The notes under the pieces were generated by a model. The model did not search any database. It saw only the letters and a list, made by a program, of their open reading frames with translations, and was not told the origin of the DNA. Position numbers and translations under genes: made by a program. Source: Actinomycetaceae bacterium (lineage in GTDB: Bacteria > Actinomycetota > Actinomycetes > Actinomycetales > Actinomycetaceae). From it: a stretch of DNA of 37,342 nucleotides. The stretch lies in assembly GCA_030532515.1 (NCBI GenBank), contig JAUNKY010000017.1, forward strand, positions 1 to 37,342, in the 5' to 3' direction. Of the stretch, positions 25,565-35,900 are shown piece by piece (position 1 is the first letter of the stretch; each line of letters begins with the position of its first letter).

Positions 25565-28500
25565 ATGAGATACTATGAATTGAGTGTTGTGACGCGTCGC
25601 TATATCGGAATTCTTATAGCGTTCTTATCGCTGTCTTTGTTTATGCCAGCAGTGTCTGCGTCTAATGGCGCATACGCTGATTCGCTTCCGGGAAGCCACG
25701 AGATCTCAATTCGTGCAATTGAGTTCAAAGAGGCTGGTCAGCCAGGTGCTGACGTGGAGAAGGCAGAATTTCTCTCAGGTGAGCCTTTTAATTTGAAGAT
25801 CAACTTCAGTGCTTCCTTTGAGGCGTTCCCACAAAACGGGTTTCGGTTGCGCTTGTTGATTCCTAAATCTGAGTACCAAGATGGAGTGCCCCGCGTTGGG
25901 GACTCGTCTCACGAAACGCGGATTGTTTCTGACTTCAATAGTGATCCGAATAACTACATTGTAGATTTCTACTATGAGAACCCACAGGCAATTAATGTTA
26001 CAACCCTGGTGGGAATGAAGTACAAGAACGATGTGACTCCTGATGGCACTTCTTTGAGTGCATCATTGGTTCTGAGCAATGGCTCTGGCTCTGCTACCTA
26101 CTTGACTGATCAAACGACGATTACTATTCACTCTAAAAAGTCGTTATCTGCTTTCAAAGGCGCAAGGTTAAGAATCTATTCAGGTCTGCCGGATTTCAAT
26201 GATGAGAGGGTGACGCTACCAAGCGGAGAGAATGTTATACAACGTAAAGATCGAGTGTACAATCCCACGTTACACGGTAAGGTAAGCGACGGCAGAGTCG
26301 TCTATCAACTTGGTGTCAAACATAACTACGATAGTGTCACAAACCCAAATGCATACGGGCGTTTTATACCCAAAAAGATCCGTTTAATTGACCATGTTCC
26401 CGCAGGTGCAAAAGTTGAAGAAACAGGCGGGTGGAAAAAAGTGGATGGTAGCGAAAATTCCTATTACTACGACATTGAAGATATGCATAGTTTCGAGAAT
26501 CTTCGTAACATTCTCAATGGAGCTCAAACGACCCTTACCGTTGATTATGGTGGGTTACCGGCAGGTAAGCAAGTAATCGCTGAAACGGATCCAAAATATG
26601 TGAACCGGCTTGAGGCTTTTGAAATCATTGAATCACCTGATGGATCGGTTCGCTACGAAAAAATTGGTGAAGATACTGAAACTCACATGTTTTATACAGA
26701 GTACTTCAAGCCATCGGGAGAGGTGCGACTTTCATTGATTAAGACAATTGTAGGTCAACCGTTCTTCATTGGGGATAAACTCTACTTTCTTAAAGAAGGC
26801 GAAGGCGGATCTAAAACACATACTCTAGTGGATCTGCAGAAACCTGATTCCGGGTTCGTATGGTCTTTGAACGCATATAAGAGTGACAGAGGCGAATTAG
26901 CACAAGTTCCAACTTACTTTAGGAACATTGACGATTCTATTCCTTATTACATGCGAGTAACTGGTGTGAGGATCGAGCCGCAGTATGGCGCAGAGGAAGG
27001 AGAGAAGCAGAAGGTTCGCGATTTGATTGCTGGTGCGGGAATGCGCGTTTATGTTGGCAAATCCGCGCATCACTATGCACCTGTCGAATATACTTTGATC
27101 GCAGAAAATGTGCAGCCTGGTCAGTTTGTGCCCATTGATGACCTGGCAAGAAACTATAATCATGTGAAGGTTGAAGCGACGCGTCCCATTCCTTTTGTAA
27201 ATGGTGAAGGACTGGATCTGTTTGTCTATACTCATCTTACCGACGAGACGTTTAACAAACTAGCGAAGTTCCCAAGGGACTTAGACTCGTACTCGGTTCC
27301 AGAATCAGTTCATGAAAATACGGCTGATTTAAATTACTCTCCTGCTGATCTAGGTACAATCACTTCGACACGTAGCAGCGCGAAGGTTCAGATAAAGAAG
27401 CTTTTCCTTTATGAGGATACTTTTGCCAGTGTCCTAGGTAATACAGGATCGTTGATCTATCAAAACTGTGAGCTTCGAGATATTCCTAAGCCGTATAAGA
27501 CATCTAGCTGTTCTCGTGTCGGAGAAATGAGGATTACAGCGCATGTTCAGAAGACTCTTAATGACCGCATTAATACGCCAGATATGCGGCTAAAGAATCC
27601 GCGGTTTGTAACGCTTCTTCCAAGAGGATTTGAGTTCATCGAATATACGAATAGGGCGCAGCACTCATTGTATCCTGGCGGTATTGATCCGAAGACACTT
27701 CAAACTGAAATCATTCATGATTACAAGGGAAGCGGCAAAACTGCAGTTATTACGCATTTCCCAGATCTATATTTGAAGGATCTGTATGAACAGGGTGCTC
27801 AATTCTACGCAGATATGAGTGTAGATGCTACTCTTGCTGCACAAGTTGGCGAAAACTATGTTGAGGTGTTTACTATCTGGGACAACATGGAGGGGATCGC
27901 TAGTTGGGCGTATGCTTCCTACCCTCTAAACAATTCAACCAACACTCTTGACATCTATGATGTTGACGAAGATGGCAACTACAATGAGCCCGTTCAGGTC
28001 GACAGAGTGAAGTTTACAGTTACGCATCCAAGAGCTGTGATTGCACGTAAGTTCGTAGCTGCTGCAGATGCAGGACTTGATGGAAGTAGCATTCCAGAAA
28101 AACGTTGGTTAGTTCATTCTAACGGCATCGATGCAGATTCAAATGCATCTGTTTACTATAAGCTGCAGGTAGCGAATGGGTTGGACGTACCAAGCTCGAA
28201 ATTCACGATTATCGACGTTCTGCCACATTCAAACGACCACAATATTGTTCCCACTAACGGCGGGGCATATTTGCCTCGCGTATGGACTGGACAACAAAGT
28301 GATGGAACCTTCATCTCGGGTGACCATTCTGCTTTCGAAACTCCTTTAAAGGGGGGTGTCGGCAAGATAGTTCAGACTGTTGGTGACACGAAGATAGATG
28401 TCACTAACCAGTACGATGTCTTCTACACTTTCACTGAGCAGCAAGGAACCATCCAAGAACAAAAGAATGTTGCATGGGTCCCTGCAAACCAGGTCGCTGG

Positions 28501-29635
28501 CGTCGGTCAAATGCAATCTGTGAAAGCTTTCAAAGTTGTTCTCAAAGATGGATACAGTATTCCAGCAAACGCAATGCTTGAAATCTTCACTGAGAACACG
28601 GTAAAGCTTCCAACGGATAAAGCTAACGCTGTCGACGGTTCACGTTCCGTAAATACTTACGCAATGTCAATCGACGGAGAAACATCCTTCCAAGAAGCAA
28701 ACCCTGTAACGACTGAGTTCGTGAAGTACAAGGTCCGCGGAATTGCATTCGAAGATAAGGTTAAAGACGGTCTCTTCAATGACAGCGAAGACACCCGCAC
28801 TGACGGGATCACCGCAGTCTTGATTAATGCAGAAACCGGCCAAATTGTTACGCAAGACGGAGTTCCTGTACAAGCACAGATCTCAAAGAACGGTGAATTC
28901 GGATACTCCTTCGATGTCTACAAACGTGGAAAGTACCGCGTTGGTTTCTTGAAACCAAACAAGCAACAGATCTTCACGATCTTGCCGAAGCTAAGTTTCT
29001 CTCCATATGCAAATCACGTTGCTGTTTGCTCTGCAGATAACAACTTCGATGCTGCCTCGGATACCGCACAAAACTGTGCTGAAACCAATGCAGAGAATGT
29101 ACTTTCAGGCTGGACAGAAGAATTCGTACTTGACCCAGCACACCGACTCCAAGAACGTAACGTAGGCGTCCTTCCATCCTTGGCGAAGACATTCCAAGTC
29201 GCTTGGGATAAAACTGATACGCAAAGTCGCCTACTCGGCGGCTCTGAATGGAAGATTACTGGGAATAACAACGGTATTGTCACCGATATTAAGGTTACAG
29301 ACTGTGTAAGTGATCCTTGTGGTGACCTGCTAGACAAGAACCCAACCCCAGGAAAATTCCTAGTTGAAAACTTGCCAGCCGGCGCATACGAGCTAACTGA
29401 AACAGTAGCTCCACTTGGATACGTAAAGAGTAATCAACCTTTCAACCGAACGATTGAAACTACACAATCTCCTTCGGCGCCAGCCGACTGGGGACACATT
29501 GAAAACCAACTGCAAACTGTCCCACAAATTCCATTAACCGGTGGGTTAGGTGAAGACATATTCCTGATCATTGGCGCACTTACGATCTTAGCCGGACTGC
29601 TGGGCGTAACTTACAATGCTCGGAAAACTCAGTAA
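25565..29635 (+). CDS. LPXTG-type pilus tip/large surface adhesin (IPLTG sorting signal)
   Basis: A secreted, cell-wall or pilus-linked adhesin of 1356 residues. The ATG at 25565 gives a normal signal peptide (RRYIGILIAFLSLSLFMPAVSA, cleaved near residue 40). The frame is open upstream to a TTG at 25499, but neither start has a nearby ribosome-binding site. The N-terminal 1000 residues are large beta-rich adhesin domains. An SdrD B-like domain follows (GIAFEDKVKDGLFNDSEDTRTDG, about 1057-1140). A SpaA-type domain with an E-box (YELTETVAPLGY) lies near 1206-1310. The C-terminus has IPLTG (1322-1326), a hydrophobic helix and a short basic tail. No YPK pilin motif is seen, as expected of a tip protein. 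The backbone pilin follows 92 bp downstream. Confidence 0.85.
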   Translation: MRYYELSVVTRRYIGILIAFLSLSLFMPAVSASNGAYADSLPGSHEISIRAIEFKEAGQPGADVEKAEFLSGEPFNLKINFSASFEAFPQNGFRLRLLIPKSEYQDGVPRVGDSSHETRIVSDFNSDPNNYIVDFYYENPQAINVTTLVGMKYKNDVTPDGTSLSASLVLSNGSGSATYLTDQTTITIHSKKSLSAFKGARLRIYSGLPDFNDERVTLPSGENVIQRKDRVYNPTLHGKVSDGRVVYQLGVKHNYDSVTNPNAYGRFIPKKIRLIDHVPAGAKVEETGGWKKVDGSENSYYYDIEDMHSFENLRNILNGAQTTLTVDYGGLPAGKQVIAETDPKYVNRLEAFEIIESPDGSVRYEKIGEDTETHMFYTEYFKPSGEVRLSLIKTIVGQPFFIGDKLYFLKEGEGGSKTHTLVDLQKPDSGFVWSLNAYKSDRGELAQVPTYFRNIDDSIPYYMRVTGVRIEPQYGAEEGEKQKVRDLIAGAGMRVYVGKSAHHYAPVEYTLIAENVQPGQFVPIDDLARNYNHVKVEATRPIPFVNGEGLDLFVYTHLTDETFNKLAKFPRDLDSYSVPESVHENTADLNYSPADLGTITSTRSSAKVQIKKLFLYEDTFASVLGNTGSLIYQNCELRDIPKPYKTSSCSRVGEMRITAHVQKTLNDRINTPDMRLKNPRFVTLLPRGFEFIEYTNRAQHSLYPGGIDPKTLQTEIIHDYKGSGKTAVITHFPDLYLKDLYEQGAQFYADMSVDATLAAQVGENYVEVFTIWDNMEGIASWAYASYPLNNSTNTLDIYDVDEDGNYNEPVQVDRVKFTVTHPRAVIARKFVAAADAGLDGSSIPEKRWLVHSNGIDADSNASVYYKLQVANGLDVPSSKFTIIDVLPHSNDHNIVPTNGGAYLPRVWTGQQSDGTFISGDHSAFETPLKGGVGKIVQTVGDTKIDVTNQYDVFYTFTEQQGTIQEQKNVAWVPANQVAGVGQMQSVKAFKVVLKDGYSIPANAMLEIFTENTVKLPTDKANAVDGSRSVNTYAMSIDGETSFQEANPVTTEFVKYKVRGIAFEDKVKDGLFNDSEDTRTDGITAVLINAETGQIVTQDGVPVQAQISKNGEFGYSFDVYKRGKYRVGFLKPNKQQIFTILPKLSFSPYANHVAVCSADNNFDAASDTAQNCAETNAENVLSGWTEEFVLDPAHRLQERNVGVLPSLAKTFQVAWDKTDTQSRLLGGSEWKITGNNNGIVTDIKVTDCVSDPCGDLLDKNPTPGKFLVENLPAGAYELTETVAPLGYVKSNQPFNRTIETTQSPSAPADWGHIENQLQTVPQIPLTGGLGEDIFLIIGALTILAGLLGVTYNARKTQ

Positions 29636-29727
29636 AAGCTTCAGAGCCACTGATCTCTGAAAACAAATGTGAATAAAATTCACGCAACCGCGTTGCTTGC
29701 AACGTATCATATGAAAGGAAAAGAACA

Positions 29728-31362
29728 ATGAGTTCGACAAAAAAGCGCATTGGTGCGGTAGTATTGGGCGCGGCACTCAGTGCATCCCTGCTAGGCGTTT
29801 CGGGCGCTGCTTTCGCAGAGGATAACTTTGTCGATGCAGGAACCATCGACACCACTCAAAAGGGTGAAATCATCGTACATAAGCGTATTGATGCCGCTGG
29901 CAATACTGCTGGTAATATCTATACTCCAGAGTCGGGACAAGGTGAGCTGCTGACGGGATCAAAATTTACCGCTTATAAGCTTGATCTCGACCTCACGAAG
30001 AATGAAAATTGGGCAAAGCTTGCAACCATCCCATCTGATTTGGTCCAGGCCTGTAAAAATGCCCAAGAACCTGGAGCCTCAAACGAAGTCGCTCCAGGCG
30101 TGGTTAATACTCGAGTTGGTCGTGAAATCGATGCTAGTGCGAACGGTGTCGGTTCCAGCGGGCAGATTGATATCGGCGCGTACCTTGTCTGCGAGACCCA
30201 GGTTCCAGCAGATGCCCTAAAGGCTGCCGCTCCATTTGTAGTAACCGTGCCTGCTCCAGCAGAAAAAGCTGGAAAAGCAGGTTGGGTATACAAGGTATCC
30301 GTATATCCAAAGAATGTTAAGAGTGATGGTCTAAATAAGACAATCACTACTGATCACAAGAAGCTCAGTACTGCGGATGGATCGCACACCTTTACCCTTG
30401 AGACTAAGATTCCGGCATTGGCTACGGGTGATAACTTCACGTACTTCCAGTTTGCTGACTCTCTTTCGGAAAAGTTTGCTACAAACGACGGTACCAGCGT
30501 TAAAGTATACATTGATGATCAAGATGTTGTGGAAGACCACCGCAACATCGTAACCGATAGATCCAAGAACTTCCTCAGCGTTTGGTTCAGCAAGCGGGGC
30601 TTGGCAACGCTTAAAGCTAACGCTGGAAAGACCCTGAAAGTAGAATTCACCGCAAAGGTTGTAGATCAGCATAAGGTTGGTGAAGTCACTAACGTAGGTG
30701 CATTCGCATTCGACGTTGCCACCGGTGACCAGCCTGAACCTACTGCAAACAACAACACCTTGACTCCTCCAGTTACGCAAGGTGATGAGCCAAAGAAGGC
30801 AGACGACACTCCAGGAAAGAAGATCGTCTCTAACACTGTTAAGGCATCATGGGGTGAACTTAAGCTCACCAAGAAGTCCGCAGGCGCTGGCAACCCAGTA
30901 CTGAAGGGCGCAGAATTCGAGGTTTACTACACCACCCTCCCTGCAGCACAGTGTAAGAACGACAACAAGGCTCTGCTAGCACCATTCGCCATTTCAGATA
31001 ACCAAGTTAACACTGGAAAGGTAACCACCGGCCAAGACGGTACCGTGAAGGTAAGCGGTCTAAAAGTTGACGCAAAGAACGACGGCAACCTAAATGAATC
31101 CGCATGTTACGTCGTTAAGGAAACTGCAGCTCCACTTGGATACGTACTTCCTACCGGTAACGACGCATACACCGCGGTAGTCGTTAAGGCAGAAGCTGCA
31201 ACCGGTGAAGGTCAAGTTATTAACAACACTCCAAGTTCTGTACCAAACCTGCCATTGACTGGTGCAAACGGCCAGCTTCTGCTGGTAATCGGTGGCTCTA
31301 GCTTGGTTCTCTTCGCATTAGGTGGTCTCTTGGTAGCCCGCCGTCGCAACGCAAAGAACTGA
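29728..31362 (+). CDS. major (backbone) pilin, FimA/SpaA type
   Basis: The polymerised shaft subunit, 544 residues. The signal peptide ends at AFA30. The pilin motif is WVYKVSVYPKN with Lys195 as the residue joined to the Thr of the next subunit. A fimbrial isopeptide D2-like domain follows the N-terminal domain, then a Cna_B/SpaA domain with an E-box (CYVVKETAAPLGY, Glu465). The cell-wall sorting signal is LPLTG (508-512), then a hydrophobic helix and RRRNAKN. AAAGGAAA precedes the ATG. It lies between the tip gene and the class C sortase, and ends in two hairpins. Eighteen bases around APLGYV (GCTCCACTTGGATACGTA) are identical in the tip gene. Confidence 0.93.
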   Translation: MSSTKKRIGAVVLGAALSASLLGVSGAAFAEDNFVDAGTIDTTQKGEIIVHKRIDAAGNTAGNIYTPESGQGELLTGSKFTAYKLDLDLTKNENWAKLATIPSDLVQACKNAQEPGASNEVAPGVVNTRVGREIDASANGVGSSGQIDIGAYLVCETQVPADALKAAAPFVVTVPAPAEKAGKAGWVYKVSVYPKNVKSDGLNKTITTDHKKLSTADGSHTFTLETKIPALATGDNFTYFQFADSLSEKFATNDGTSVKVYIDDQDVVEDHRNIVTDRSKNFLSVWFSKRGLATLKANAGKTLKVEFTAKVVDQHKVGEVTNVGAFAFDVATGDQPEPTANNNTLTPPVTQGDEPKKADDTPGKKIVSNTVKASWGELKLTKKSAGAGNPVLKGAEFEVYYTTLPAAQCKNDNKALLAPFAISDNQVNTGKVTTGQDGTVKVSGLKVDAKNDGNLNESACYVVKETAAPLGYVLPTGNDAYTAVVVKAEAATGEGQVINNTPSSVPNLPLTGANGQLLLVIGGSSLVLFALGGLLVARRRNAKN

Positions 31363-31381
31363 CAGAGTCATCATCGCAAAC

Positions 31382-31411
31382 TTATTCAAAGAAGAGCATG
31401 TCTTTGAATAA
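31382..31411. repeat. 11-bp inverted repeat after the backbone pilin gene
   Basis: TTATTCAAAGA (31382-31392) pairs perfectly with TCTTTGAATAA (31401-31411) around eight bases. It directly precedes the terminator hairpin at 31417. Confidence 0.6.
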
Positions 31412-31416
31412 CTGAT

Positions 31417-31455
31417 AAGTGTGGGGAGTATGCATCCGCATACTCCCCACACTTT
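31417..31455 (+). terminator. 17-bp hairpin terminator between pilin and sortase genes
   Basis: Bases 31417-31433 pair perfectly with 31438-31454 around a four-base loop ATCC, ending in TTT. The design is like the trxA terminator. It probably stops most transcription after the abundant pilin and lets a little through to the sortase gene 87 bases later. Confidence 0.8.
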
Positions 31456-31541
31456 ACACATCCATTCCCATCCGATTCAAAGCTTTCACAACGTTCTTAA
31501 CCGATAAAGGCGATAATGAAACAGAAGCTGAAAGCAAACTA

Positions 31542-32528
31542 ATGTACCTAAGAAAACAAAAACGTCCCAAACCAAAACATAAAGCACCAAGGTGGCAAGC
31601 GCGCCCACTGGTGATAGTCAGCTTACTAATTGCTTATCTAGGTATAGTCCTCATCACCTACCCCAGCGCAGCACAATGGGTCTCTCAATACCATCAATCA
31701 ATTATTGTGCGTGACATGAACCAAGAGATAATAAATGTTGCGCCCCAAAATCAAGCAAAAATCTCAGAAGCTCAACATTACAACGAAGAACTAAGATCCG
31801 GCGCAACCATTGAATCAAATGCCAATATCGCCAAAGGAGAAGCTGGAGCAGCGCCCTCGATAAAAAATTATTATGACCTGCTTTCCGTAAACGGATCTGG
31901 ATATATGGGACGCATAATCATCCCCAGTATCGAAGTGGACCTGCCCATCTACCACGGAACCAGCGACACCGTATTAGAAACCGGAATTGGCCACCTGGAA
32001 GGAACCTCACTTCCAGTCGGAGGAACCAGCACCCGCTCAGTGTTAACGGGACACCGCGGACTGGCCAATGCAGAAATGTTTTCAAACCTTGATAAAGTCG
32101 CTGTGGCAGATACTTTTTCCGTCGCTATATTGGGCGAAGTCTTCACCTATCGCGTCAGAGACATTAAAGTAATCGCACCAGAAGAAACTGAATCTATCCG
32201 CCCCGAAGCCGATAAAGATCTAATGACACTGATTACCTGCACGCCGCTTGGGGTCAATAGCCACCGAATCCTTGTCACCGGCGAACGAGTCATACCTTCC
32301 CCGCAAGAAGATAAAACGCTGGCGCTCGCCGAACCGAACCTGCCGCACTTCCCCTGGTGGATCGTCTGGCTGGTATCGGCGTTTATTTTCATGTTGGTGT
32401 ACATCTGGATTTCCGGCAGACCCGTTAAATCGGCGCAGAAGCGAACTAATCGTGGATCCACGAAAGATACAGAAAATCGGGTAGAAGACAGTGCGAATAG
32501 GCAAAATATTCGCCACGCTAGCCGGTAA
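31542..32528 (+). CDS. srtC: class C sortase (pilus-assembly transpeptidase)
   Basis: Joins pilin LPXTG threonines to the pilin-motif lysine, building the fibre on the outer face of the membrane. The 328-residue protein has an N-terminal helix (about 24-45) and a C-terminal helix (PWWIVWLVSAFIFMLVYIWI, about 268-287), the class C layout. The catalytic residues are His171 (LTGHRG), Cys233 (LITCTPLG) and Arg242 (HRILVTG). The GTSLPVGG segment is present. The usual lid motif D-P-[FWY] before YYDLLSVNGSGYMG is not found (see findings). The frame is open back to 31419 inside the terminator; the ATG at 31542 is preferred. Confidence 0.93.
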   Translation: MYLRKQKRPKPKHKAPRWQARPLVIVSLLIAYLGIVLITYPSAAQWVSQYHQSIIVRDMNQEIINVAPQNQAKISEAQHYNEELRSGATIESNANIAKGEAGAAPSIKNYYDLLSVNGSGYMGRIIIPSIEVDLPIYHGTSDTVLETGIGHLEGTSLPVGGTSTRSVLTGHRGLANAEMFSNLDKVAVADTFSVAILGEVFTYRVRDIKVIAPEETESIRPEADKDLMTLITCTPLGVNSHRILVTGERVIPSPQEDKTLALAEPNLPHFPWWIVWLVSAFIFMLVYIWISGRPVKSAQKRTNRGSTKDTENRVEDSANRQNIRHASR

Positions 32529-32991
32529 ATGTAAAGCAGAAATAGGGTTTTTGGGAAGAAATAAGACAAAAATCCTGCACTTTATTGTGATAACAAAGTT
32601 TTAGGGCAGTAGTAAAGTTGTGAATTTGAAAATTGTGGTAGATTTTCGCAATTGCAGTATTTTAACAGTCTCAAATAAATTGCTCTGATATAATAGGAAA
32701 CTTATCGGTTTTTCAGGGTGTTTCAATTGAGTGTAGCTATTGATGACATTAGATAACTTTAGAAATAATTAGTGTTTATACATATAGGGGTTGCGAGGCT
32801 GTGGGTGGGGCAAAAAAGTTCTTGCAATAATCAAAAAAAGAAGCATTTTAGGCATACAATCTCAGGTATTTGCCCGCCAATGAGAGTCGTTGACAAATAG
32901 ATAAAAGTTATATATCTTATCGTTACCAGTCATGCATGCAGTGCGAATGTATGTATGCTTCAAAAGAATTACAATTATTGTAAGGATAATG
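32529..32991. promoter_or_regulatory. AT-rich intergenic region before the giant adhesin gene
   Basis: About 460 bases with no gene. Just after the sortase stop, AGGGTTTTTG (32544-32553) and CAAAAATCCT (32567-32576) form a stem with one G-U pair, a possible weak terminator. Near the right end a promoter fits (next entry). A 6-bp hairpin, TTACAA/TTGTAA, spans 32969-32983 and overlaps the ribosome-binding site by two bases. The middle shows only A tracts. Confidence 0.6.
32890..32918 (+). promoter_or_regulatory. promoter of the giant adhesin gene
   Basis: A consensus TTGACA (32890-32895) and TATCTT (32913-32918) are 17 bases apart. The expected transcription start near 32925 leaves a 65-base leader containing AAGGA at 32982-32986. 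Confidence 0.55.
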
Positions 32992-35900
32992 ATGAGTGGC
33001 AGCTTTCTAAAGCGTCGCTTGCTCTCCCTGTTGTCTGTGATGACCACCGTCTGTCTCGGTGGCGCAATGTTGCACGGCGGGTTTGCAGAAGCGGCCAATG
33101 AAGATATCACAGTGACTCCGCGCGAAGCAGTTTTCTCTGATGGCGGTACGGAAATTCCCAATCGTCAGCTTGATTACGGCGGCTTAGCGATGCTTTATTT
33201 CGACTGGACTGCTCAAAACCGGCCAAACTTTAGCACCGGCGACCAGTTCACCATTAACCTCGGAAAATATTTCGACAATATCGAATTCGGTCCTAACAAA
33301 AAGACCGACATGGAAATCACCCATGAAACTCTGGGACAGATCAAAGTCGGCGAATGTAGCCCCACCTCAGTTGACTTAGTCACCTGTACTTTCAACGAGA
33401 AAGTAGATGAACTCAAAGTCAGCTACTCCGGATGGCGAGGCACCGTTAAAGTAATCGTCCGGGCAATGGAAACAACTTCTAACCCAACGGTCGATGTTAC
33501 GATCAACAACGTCATTGCCAGCATCACCTTACCCAAGACCCCACCAAAAGGTGGGAAGCCTGAGGGCATTGGTATCAAGACCCCAGATGTCATCCCCGCC
33601 TCTGTCTACAAAGCGCTGACTCTAAAGGAACACAACAAAGTTGCCGAATACTCAATCTACATGAGTGGCAAGATTTTGAAGGACTATCTGCAAGACAAAC
33701 TGGTCTTCGGAGACCCTAACCAAGTTGTTAAATTCCGCGACTCGTTAGTTACCGCTCAGGGTGTAGTCGACACCAAACATGTCTTTGAAACTAAAGAACA
33801 CCCCACGGATTCCAACAAGCTGGTTCCAGCCGATCCACAAAGCTGGATCTTCCGCGCTAATAAGCTTGAAGACAAAGCACAAAGCTACCAACTTGACGAC
33901 CTGCGTCCCGGTCCAGACAACCGGCGAAAGCCCGGAACTCCAGACGAAATTGGTTCATTTGAACTAAACGTCGAGTTCGAAAAAGCCAACCCACACGTGG
34001 CAATTATTTCGATTAAGGGACCTTTCAGCCTGCAGTACAACTACTCGCTGAGCTACACCACTAAGGTAAAGAACCCAGCTGGAATCCAAGAAGGCACTGT
34101 TTACTCAAATAAACTCGAACTACTTGATAGCTCCCGCGTCTTCCAACTGGATAAGTCATACCGCGCTAACCTCGAAGCCACTGTAGTAGCCACTACAGGC
34201 TTCGGACATTTCATGATTGAAAAACGCATCGCTGGTACTGCCGAACAGTTAGTAACTGCCGACCACAAGGTAACCGTTAACTACACTTACGAGCTACCTT
34301 TAACTGCAGACCATTTCCCAAATTGGACACCTCCGGGCACGCTAAATCCAGACAAAAAGACTGGTAAAGCCTCATGTGAAATTAACTTCCGCAAGAGCAC
34401 CCTCTGCCTGAACAAGGGGGCAAAGCCAGGTGACTTGTTGCCGCAAAACTCAAAGGTATTCATTACCCCACAAAGTGAAGACCTGGGGACCGTGTCAGAA
34501 CCGTTACGTGGACTGAACTGGGCAACCCCAGTTGTAGAACTTCCCAATCCTCAGCTGGGACACCTAGTTATTCCGGGCAGTAAGTCTGTGCCTCGGGTAG
34601 TTATTACCAACCAAGCTGATCATAAGGTCGGTAAGTTCTCTGTTTCGAAGCTGGTAAGTGGTATTCAATCCGAAACCGCTCCACTGGGACGCTTCAGCTT
34701 CAAATACTCATGTGTGAAGGGAAATGAACCAGCCATTGAAGGGCGCATCACCGACGTGGTCCCAGCTGGTCGCCCAGTAGTTTCTCCACAAGCTTTTGAA
34801 CTTGGCACCGTCTGTACTATCACTGAAGAAGTGCCACAGAATGTGCCAAGCTACAGCTTGACCTTGCCACAACCACAGGTCATCACCATCGAATCAGAAA
34901 CTACCACCAAGAACGTGGTATTCAAGAACGCATACAAGCGTGAATACGGCACCTTCAAACTGAAGAAGAACGTAACTGGTCTGGGACAGCAGATGCAGGC
35001 CGGACCATTCAGCTTCCGCTACGAATGCCGTTTCGAACGTGAACCTATTATTGACGGCACCGTGCACGACGTACCAGGAAATGGAACTGAAGTCGATGCG
35101 AAAGTACAGGTACCGGTTGGTTCAACTTGTACGATTAACGAAATTCCACCAGAGCCACTGATCGAATACAGCTTGCAACCGCCAGCTGAGCAGGTCATTA
35201 CCATTCCTGAAAAGACTGCACCTACCCCGGTTGTAGAGTTCACCAACGTATACCGAAAGGTCACTGCGCCCTTTGCAGTTAAGAAGCTGACCACTGGTTT
35301 GGCACAAGGTGTAACCGCCGGCCCATTCGACTTTACCTACAGCTGTAAAGTATTCGGAAAGTCACAGGCCCAAACCGGTGAAATTACTGGAGTAGTGGCA
35401 GGTGGGCCAGCAAAGCAATCTACCGAAGAGTTCCCAGAAGGCTCAATCTGTACCGTTACCGAAAAGGACACCAACCTGAAAGTCCCCGGTTACAAAGAAA
35501 AGAAGGCCGAACCGGTACAGGTAGTTATTGCCGCAACAACCGAACCCGTTGTTGAAGCTGTCTTCACTAACGAATACACGCAAGAAAAAGGTACCTTCGG
35601 GGTAAAGAAATCTGTTACTGGTTTGCCAGGCACAGTTAACGCTGGGCCATTCGATTTCGGCTACGTTTGTTCATTCAACAATAACGAAGTTGGATCCGGA
35701 ACTATCTCAGGTGTAGTACCGGGGGCAGCGGACGCAACTTTGGCTACCGAGACCTTCCCAATCGGTACTGTCTGCACGGTTACTGAAAAGCCAGCAACTG
35801 AAGTTCCTGGTTACATGCTGGTAGTTCCACAAGCAAAGCAAGTAAATATCACCGACGCAGTAAACCCAGTTGAAGTGACCTTCAACAACGTTTACACCAA

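Noticed and set aside
25472-25565. Frameshift at the 5' end of the tip adhesin
   Set aside because: The mini-ORF and the adhesin are in the same phase, separated by a stop codon; no single-base indel is needed to explain it, so it is listed as an in-frame stop instead.
30331-30780. Leftward 149-residue frame within the backbone pilin gene
   Set aside because: It is a shadow of the pilin, which has signal peptide, pilin motif and sorting signal on the plus strand.
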